A stretch of 64,000 bases of DNA from Scalindua_A sp046757465 (GTDB lineage: Bacteria > Planctomycetota > Brocadiia > Brocadiales > Scalinduaceae), in the NCBI GenBank assembly GCA_046757465.1, contig JBHHYH010000008.1, positions 8,856 through 72,855 on the forward strand. The letters are read 5' to 3'. The notes under the pieces are model-generated. The model saw only the letters and a list, made by a program, of their open reading frames with translations. It did not search any database and was not told the origin of the DNA. Numbering within the stretch: the first letter of the stretch is position 1; every line of letters begins with the position of its first letter. Shown here piece by piece: positions 60,453-64,000 of the stretch. The position numbers and the translations under genes are program-made.

Positions 60453-61697
60453 TCACTCCTTGTTTAAGCCATATTTGTCATAACAAACTGTCCCCAAGAC
60501 AACCGTGAATATACACTCTGAGCCTTGAGAAAAAATCCCATCAAAAACATTACTTACCCTTTCTTGAGGTAGCTTTATTACTGTAATATCTGCATCAAAA
60601 CCGGGCTTAAGCCTTCCTATCTTATCCTTCATTCTTAAGGCAATAGCTCCTGCAGCGGTACTCATGTAGAGAATATCCTGAGGCCTTACGTCTTTGTGTT
60701 TCTCATATAGATACTTCATTTCATCCAGGATACTAAGAGAATCATTGCTGGCAAGGCTATCAGTTCCCAGGGCCACATTTATGCCATGTTCAATGAATTT
60801 ACAAAAAGGATGATTTTTATGACCTAAAAATTTATGACTTCTTGGACAGAAGACAATGCTTGAACGGGACCTCCTTATAACCTCTATTTCTTCTTCCGTT
60901 ATATAATTACAATGAACAAGTATACATTCATTTTTTAAAATTCCCATACTATTCAAGTACTCTATTGGTCTTAACCCGGGACAACTCCAGTTATTTAACA
61001 TATCACGATCCTTTAACAGAGAAACAAGTTTTCCAGTCCCTCTTGTTAAAAACTCTATTTCCTCGTTAGTTTCAGATACATGGGTTGCAATATGAATACC
61101 TAATTCCTCAGAAACTCTTTTACATCGTTTGTAGAGTTCTTTTGAAACCGTATAAGGCGTATGTGGATAGATTCCTATGGAAAGAAGCCCGTCGCTACTT
61201 ATACCGTTGATTTCTCTTTTAAAATTATCTATCGTACTCTCTGCATTGTGAGGATCAAGATCTATAATTTCATAAAAAAGAACCTTCCTTATCTTGCTTT
61301 CTTTTAACACATCCAGTGCTAGGCCATTTCTATTAATATCGGCTATAGTTGTTGTACCTGCTTCGAGACTTCTTGTAATTCCCTCACGTATGGATGATAC
61401 ATATTCATGCTCTTTCCAGGGTTCTTTTGCAATAATTATTTGCCTTATCCAATCTGTAAAGTCACCATTATAGCTAATACGATTATGAAGACATGTTAAT
61501 TCAAGGTGGGTATGAGTATTTATTAATCCCGGTACTATTGCCGAATTAGCAAGATCGACAATTCGATGGGATTCATGTTTATTAATATCTTTGAAACGTC
61601 CTGCAAATATTATCTTTCCATCATCAATCAAGACAGCACCGTTGTCTATTACGGTATCCGGTTTTGTTAATAAATATTTTGATTTTAATAATAGCAT
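60453..61697 (-). CDS. Amidohydrolase, likely aminofutalosine or methylthioadenosine deaminase
   Basis: A metal-dependent TIM-barrel deaminase of the cytosine-deaminase-like group. The 414 aa contain the metal motif NTHTHLELTCLHN near residue 59, HVSETNEE, VHCNYITEEE, the IVFCPRSHKFLGH segment and the catalytic GTDSLASNDSLSILDEM with Asp. Candidates are aminofutalosine deaminase (MqnX) and 5'-methylthioadenosine/SAH deaminase. mqnE elsewhere in the window favours the first; an MTAP-family phosphorylase gene directly upstream favours either. It ends before the serS start, so co-expression with serS is likely. Exact substrate is not settled. Confidence 0.8.
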   Translation of the reverse strand: MLLLKSKYLLTKPDTVIDNGAVLIDDGKIIFAGRFKDINKHESHRIVDLANSAIVPGLINTHTHLELTCLHNRISYNGDFTDWIRQIIIAKEPWKEHEYVSSIREGITRSLEAGTTTIADINRNGLALDVLKESKIRKVLFYEIIDLDPHNAESTIDNFKREINGISSDGLLSIGIYPHTPYTVSKELYKRCKRVSEELGIHIATHVSETNEEIEFLTRGTGKLVSLLKDRDMLNNWSCPGLRPIEYLNSMGILKNECILVHCNYITEEEIEVIRRSRSSIVFCPRSHKFLGHKNHPFCKFIEHGINVALGTDSLASNDSLSILDEMKYLYEKHKDVRPQDILYMSTAAGAIALRMKDKIGRLKPGFDADITVIKLPQERVSNVFDGIFSQGSECIFTVVLGTVCYDKYGLNKE

Positions 61698-62115
61698 AAT
61701 ACTTTATCGGCTGTCCGAGAACTATCATTCCTCGCCCGACAAACAGGCTGTGTCACAATAGAGAAAACACATAATATGTCATTCTGAACTTGATTCAGAA
61801 TCTAATGATTTCAACAGGTTAGCAACCTTGGAGATCCTGCCCCACTGCTAGCTTACGAAGCGCAAGCGAGCAAGCTGTGGGGTGATGACATTTGTGACAC
61901 AGCCTGTTGTTTCAGAATCTAATAAAATCAATGTGTTGTAGATTAGAGAATTTCACCGAAGGCAAACCCGACTCAGGTACGACTTCGACTAAAGCCTCAG
62001 AATAAAGGTCCGCCTTGACGGACTATATGACGGCGTAGCCATATGTCCCAAAATCTCAATCCACAGGATTCACCACAATACATTCACTAATTAAATAATA
62101 AGAAGAAAGGTAATA
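61698..62115. other. Repeat-bearing spacer between phosphorylase and amidohydrolase genes
   Basis: 418 bases with no ORF. MITE-like element 3 (61742-61908) occupies the left part; the right part (61910-62100) is unremarkable. The element may weaken read-through between the two genes. Confidence 0.6.
61742..61908. repeat. MITE-like element 3 (167 bp, 16-bp perfect terminal repeats)
   Basis: AACAGGCTGTGTCACA (61742-61757) and TGTGACACAGCCTGTT (61893-61908) are exact inverted copies. The segment TGTGTCACAATAGAGAAAAC and the following ATAATATGTCATTCTGAAC match the reverse complement of element 1 at 40.4 kb, and GTCATTCTGAACTTGATTCA matches element 2. Confidence 0.8.
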
Positions 62116-62985
62116 TTATTTACTTATCCATTCATGCCAATCATCACCTATTACGCCTTCTTTTCTATAACGTTGCATTGACAATTGACACTTGCATTTC
62201 ATATTGTACTTTTTAATTACACTTGCTAATGTTTCAATGATAATTGGAAAGTTGTTGACACTGTTCGCAACGGCTTTTCTATCCTTATACGTTAAAAGTC
62301 CCTCGAATAGTTCACCGGGACGGTATTCACTATATACAATACCTTCTGCATAATTAGTGACATAACATATAGATGCATAACACATCTCAAGTTCCTTTGC
62401 AAGGAACACCTCCGGGACTAGAGTCATTCCGACCAGATCAGCACCGAAGAAGCTATACTTTCTGATTTCAGCAGGTGTCTCAAGTCGGGGGCCCTGCGTA
62501 CATACATAAGTGCCATGTCCTTCATAATTAAAATTAAGTGATTTAATTGTGTCGATGATGCATTGCCTCAAACCCGGGCAAAATACAGGACCTTGTCGAA
62601 TAAATCCTATTCCCTTGTTTTCAAAAAAGGTATATTCTCTGTTTTTGGTTTCGTCAATCAAATCATCGACAACAACATACTGGCCAATATTGTATTTTGT
62701 ATTAATGGCACCGGGACCCGACCAGGATACTATTTGCTTTACTCCTTGTTCCTTTAACGCATATATGTTTGCCCTGTAGTTAACGTATGGAGCAGTTCTG
62801 GAATAGCCTTTTTCACCATGGCGTGAAAGGAATAAAAAGCTTTCTTTATCGCTAATTATTATGAATATTGCCTCAGATGTTCCAAAGGGAGTCTCTATCT
62901 GGCCAATACGTTCCCCCATTAATTTATTAGACGCCAATAAATTATAAGCTTCACTTCCACCGATAATAGCAAATGTATTTACCAT
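62116..62985 (-). CDS. MTAP/PNP-family purine nucleoside phosphorylase, 6-oxopurine type by motif
   Basis: The 289 aa match the MTAP/PNP-II fold: FAIIGGSEAYNLL, ETPFGTSEAIF, FLSRHGEKGYSR, PYVNYRANIYALKEQGVKQI, CTQGPRLETPAEIRKY, and GADLVGMTLVPEVFLAKE. In MTAP the base-binding loop is ATDYDCW with two Asp that accept adenine; here it is VTNYAEGI, with Asn211 and Ala213. Asn at the first position is typical of enzymes for hypoxanthine or guanine nucleosides, so methylthioinosine or futalosine is a better guess than methylthioadenosine. A C-terminal tail of about 35 residues is extra. It is followed by a deaminase-type amidohydrolase. Confidence 0.82.
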   Translation of the reverse strand: MVNTFAIIGGSEAYNLLASNKLMGERIGQIETPFGTSEAIFIIISDKESFLFLSRHGEKGYSRTAPYVNYRANIYALKEQGVKQIVSWSGPGAINTKYNIGQYVVVDDLIDETKNREYTFFENKGIGFIRQGPVFCPGLRQCIIDTIKSLNFNYEGHGTYVCTQGPRLETPAEIRKYSFFGADLVGMTLVPEVFLAKELEMCYASICYVTNYAEGIVYSEYRPGELFEGLLTYKDRKAVANSVNNFPIIIETLASVIKKYNMKCKCQLSMQRYRKEGVIGDDWHEWISK

Positions 62986-63200
62986 CTATATAATCTCAGT
63001 AGTATGTATTATAAAAATAAGTGGCTATCGTAACAATTACATTTTTTACTGTCAATATATAAAGGAGAGACAGGGGGGGGATGAATGATTGACTATTTAC
63101 CCCGCCTGCCGTCGGGCAGGGATTTGGGATTTACGATTGATGATTGTGTTTTTACTTATTTCTTGAAATATTTATAACCAATGCTAAAATCGGAATTACT
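62986..63200. other. Divergent spacer with a GC-rich repeat fragment
   Basis: 215 bases. CCCGCCTGCC GTCGGGCAGG GATTTGGGATTT (63101-63132) matches the right end of element 1 (CGGGCAGGGATTTCGGATTT at 40441). Nothing else is seen. Confidence 0.5.
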
Positions 63201-64000
63201 ATGACTAAGATTATGTGCCGTATTTTGGCTATTTTCATCTTTTATTTTTTAGTGTACAAACCGTCTAATCTATTTTGTTCAACCAATAATGTTAACGTAA
63301 TTGATCAATATCAGGTGGATTTCTATTGGAGTTTATTACCTCCCCTTTATCCCTTCCTTGCGAAGGAGGGGAGTAGGGGTGGTTTTCCACATGATGTTGA
63401 GCAAATTGTTGATGACAATAGGTTGGAAGAAATATTGAAAAAGGTAGAGGAGGCCAATGCACAGCTCAAAACTATGGAGGCGGATATAAAATACTCAAGG
63501 GTTATATCTCTGCTTGACTCGGAAGAGATTTCTGACGGGAAGTTGAAATACAAGAAACCCAAAAAAATAAACCTTAGATTTATGCCCCCCAGAAACGAGA
63601 TAAACGTCATTGACGGTTCATACGTCTGGATCTACCATCCCGAGGAAAGACAGGTAGAAAAATACAAGATGAACATTGATACGGATGCACCACAGGGGGT
63701 GGACATATTTGACATTGAATATAATGTAGAAAAGATAAAGGAAAACTATGATGTTACTCTGCTGGACGATATCTCAACGGCAGAGGGAACATTGTTCCAC
63801 ATAGAACTGATTCCCAAAGAGTCCTTTGGGTCGGATTATTCACGGGTTTTGTTGTGGATTAAGGAGGGGCTCTGGCTGCCCGTGCAGTTTCAACTATTCG
63901 AGAGTGAAGGTGAGATCGTAAATACGATTGAGTTAAGCAATATTCGCATCAACCCGGAAATACCGGATAATACATTCGTCCTGGATTTGCCTGACGATGT
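63201..64000 (+). CDS. LolA-like outer-membrane lipoprotein-sorting domain protein, 3' end outside window
   Basis: The frame runs from ATG 63201 to the window end, 266 codons so far. Residues 1-26 form a signal peptide (FIFYFLVYKPSNLFCS). The conserved part begins near residue 75 with ILKKVEEANAQLKTMEADI, then YKKPKKINLRFMPP, NVIDGSYVWIYHPEERQVEKY, and the LolA-like end VLLWIKEGLWLPVQFQLFE and IPDNTFVLDLP. Residues 47-61 (PPLYPFLAKEGSRGG) come from a palindromic repeat. LolA-type half-barrels carry lipoproteins across the periplasm; the exact partner is unknown. The RBS is weak (GGAAT). Confidence 0.78.
   Translation, partial: MTKIMCRILAIFIFYFLVYKPSNLFCSTNNVNVIDQYQVDFYWSLLPPLYPFLAKEGSRGGFPHDVEQIVDDNRLEEILKKVEEANAQLKTMEADIKYSRVISLLDSEEISDGKLKYKKPKKINLRFMPPRNEINVIDGSYVWIYHPEERQVEKYKMNIDTDAPQGVDIFDIEYNVEKIKENYDVTLLDDISTAEGTLFHIELIPKESFGSDYSRVLLWIKEGLWLPVQFQLFESEGEIVNTIELSNIRINPEIPDNTFVLDLPDD
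63338..63383. repeat. Palindromic repeat inside the LolA-like gene
   Basis: ACCTCCCCTTTATCCCTTCC then TTGCG and AAGGAGGGGAGTAGGGGTGGT form an imperfect palindrome, a common type of bacterial intergenic repeat, lying in the coding frame and kept open. Confidence 0.75.

Overview
The window is a low-GC (roughly high-30s percent by eye), gene-dense bacterial chromosome segment with no phage genes, transposase, CRISPR array, rRNA or recognisable tRNA. System II cytochrome c maturation (ResB + CcsA), several small secreted c-type cytochromes, a zinc-ribbon signal peptidase, a eukaryote-like PurB, futalosine-type menaquinone genes and a dynamin-like GTPase together suggest an anammox planctomycete of the Scalindua/Brocadia kind. 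That assignment is inference from gene content, not from a marker gene.

Layout. 0-3 kb: arginine synthesis (argB end, argD, argF). 3-9.7 kb: rph, rdgB, a small cytochrome, lepA, an enlarged signal peptidase I, lptB, DUF2905. 9.8-10.7 kb: a UbiA prenyltransferase on the minus strand. 11-13.6 kb: a receiver-only response regulator and groES-groEL behind a possible sigma-54 promoter. 13.7-16.7 kb: a tight pyrE-purB-thiE-hisI operon. 16.9-20.7 kb: an OmpA-type lipoprotein, then resB and ccsA. 21-26 kb: acyP, yggS, yggU and ileS. 26-27.7 kb: a decayed patch with a frameshifted unknown gene and a wrecked ettA. 27.7-29 kb: holB and a lipoyl-fold protein without its lysine. 29.9-33.3 kb: rny and mnmG. 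33.4-36.2 kb: rho, coaE and a stand-alone polA-type 5' nuclease. 37-41 kb: hemC, aroA, a ParB-like gene and a cold-shock gene. 41.4-47.4 kb: an unknown basic protein, a spore-photoproduct-lyase homologue, then a secreted beta-propeller / SpoIVB-S55-like pair. 47.7-52.3 kb: tsaC-rpiB facing the proS-DUF4416-ndk-lipoprotein operon. 52.7-54.4 kb: three small c-type cytochromes. 54.5-63 kb: mqnE, ridA, a dynamin-like GTPase, a small TPR-like protein, ispF, serS, an amidohydrolase and an MTAP-family phosphorylase. 63.2 kb to the end: a LolA-like protein cut by the window edge.

The genes are mostly housekeeping, in short operons separated by repeat-rich spacers. The spacers carry (a) three 167-168 bp elements with 14-16 bp terminal inverted repeats and related interiors, (b) a second element family whose 22.5 kb copy contains GC-rich palindromes, and (c) GC-rich palindromes. 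Two palindromes lie in frame inside protein genes (beta-propeller at 43.5 kb, LolA-like protein at 63.3 kb), much like Rickettsia palindromic elements. Other points of interest are the Met-less and possibly His/Cys-ligated cytochromes, the zinc-ribbon signal peptidase, the lysine-less lipoyl domain, the split polA locus, and an amidohydrolase/6-oxopurine-type phosphorylase pair that may serve futalosine or methylthioadenosine metabolism.
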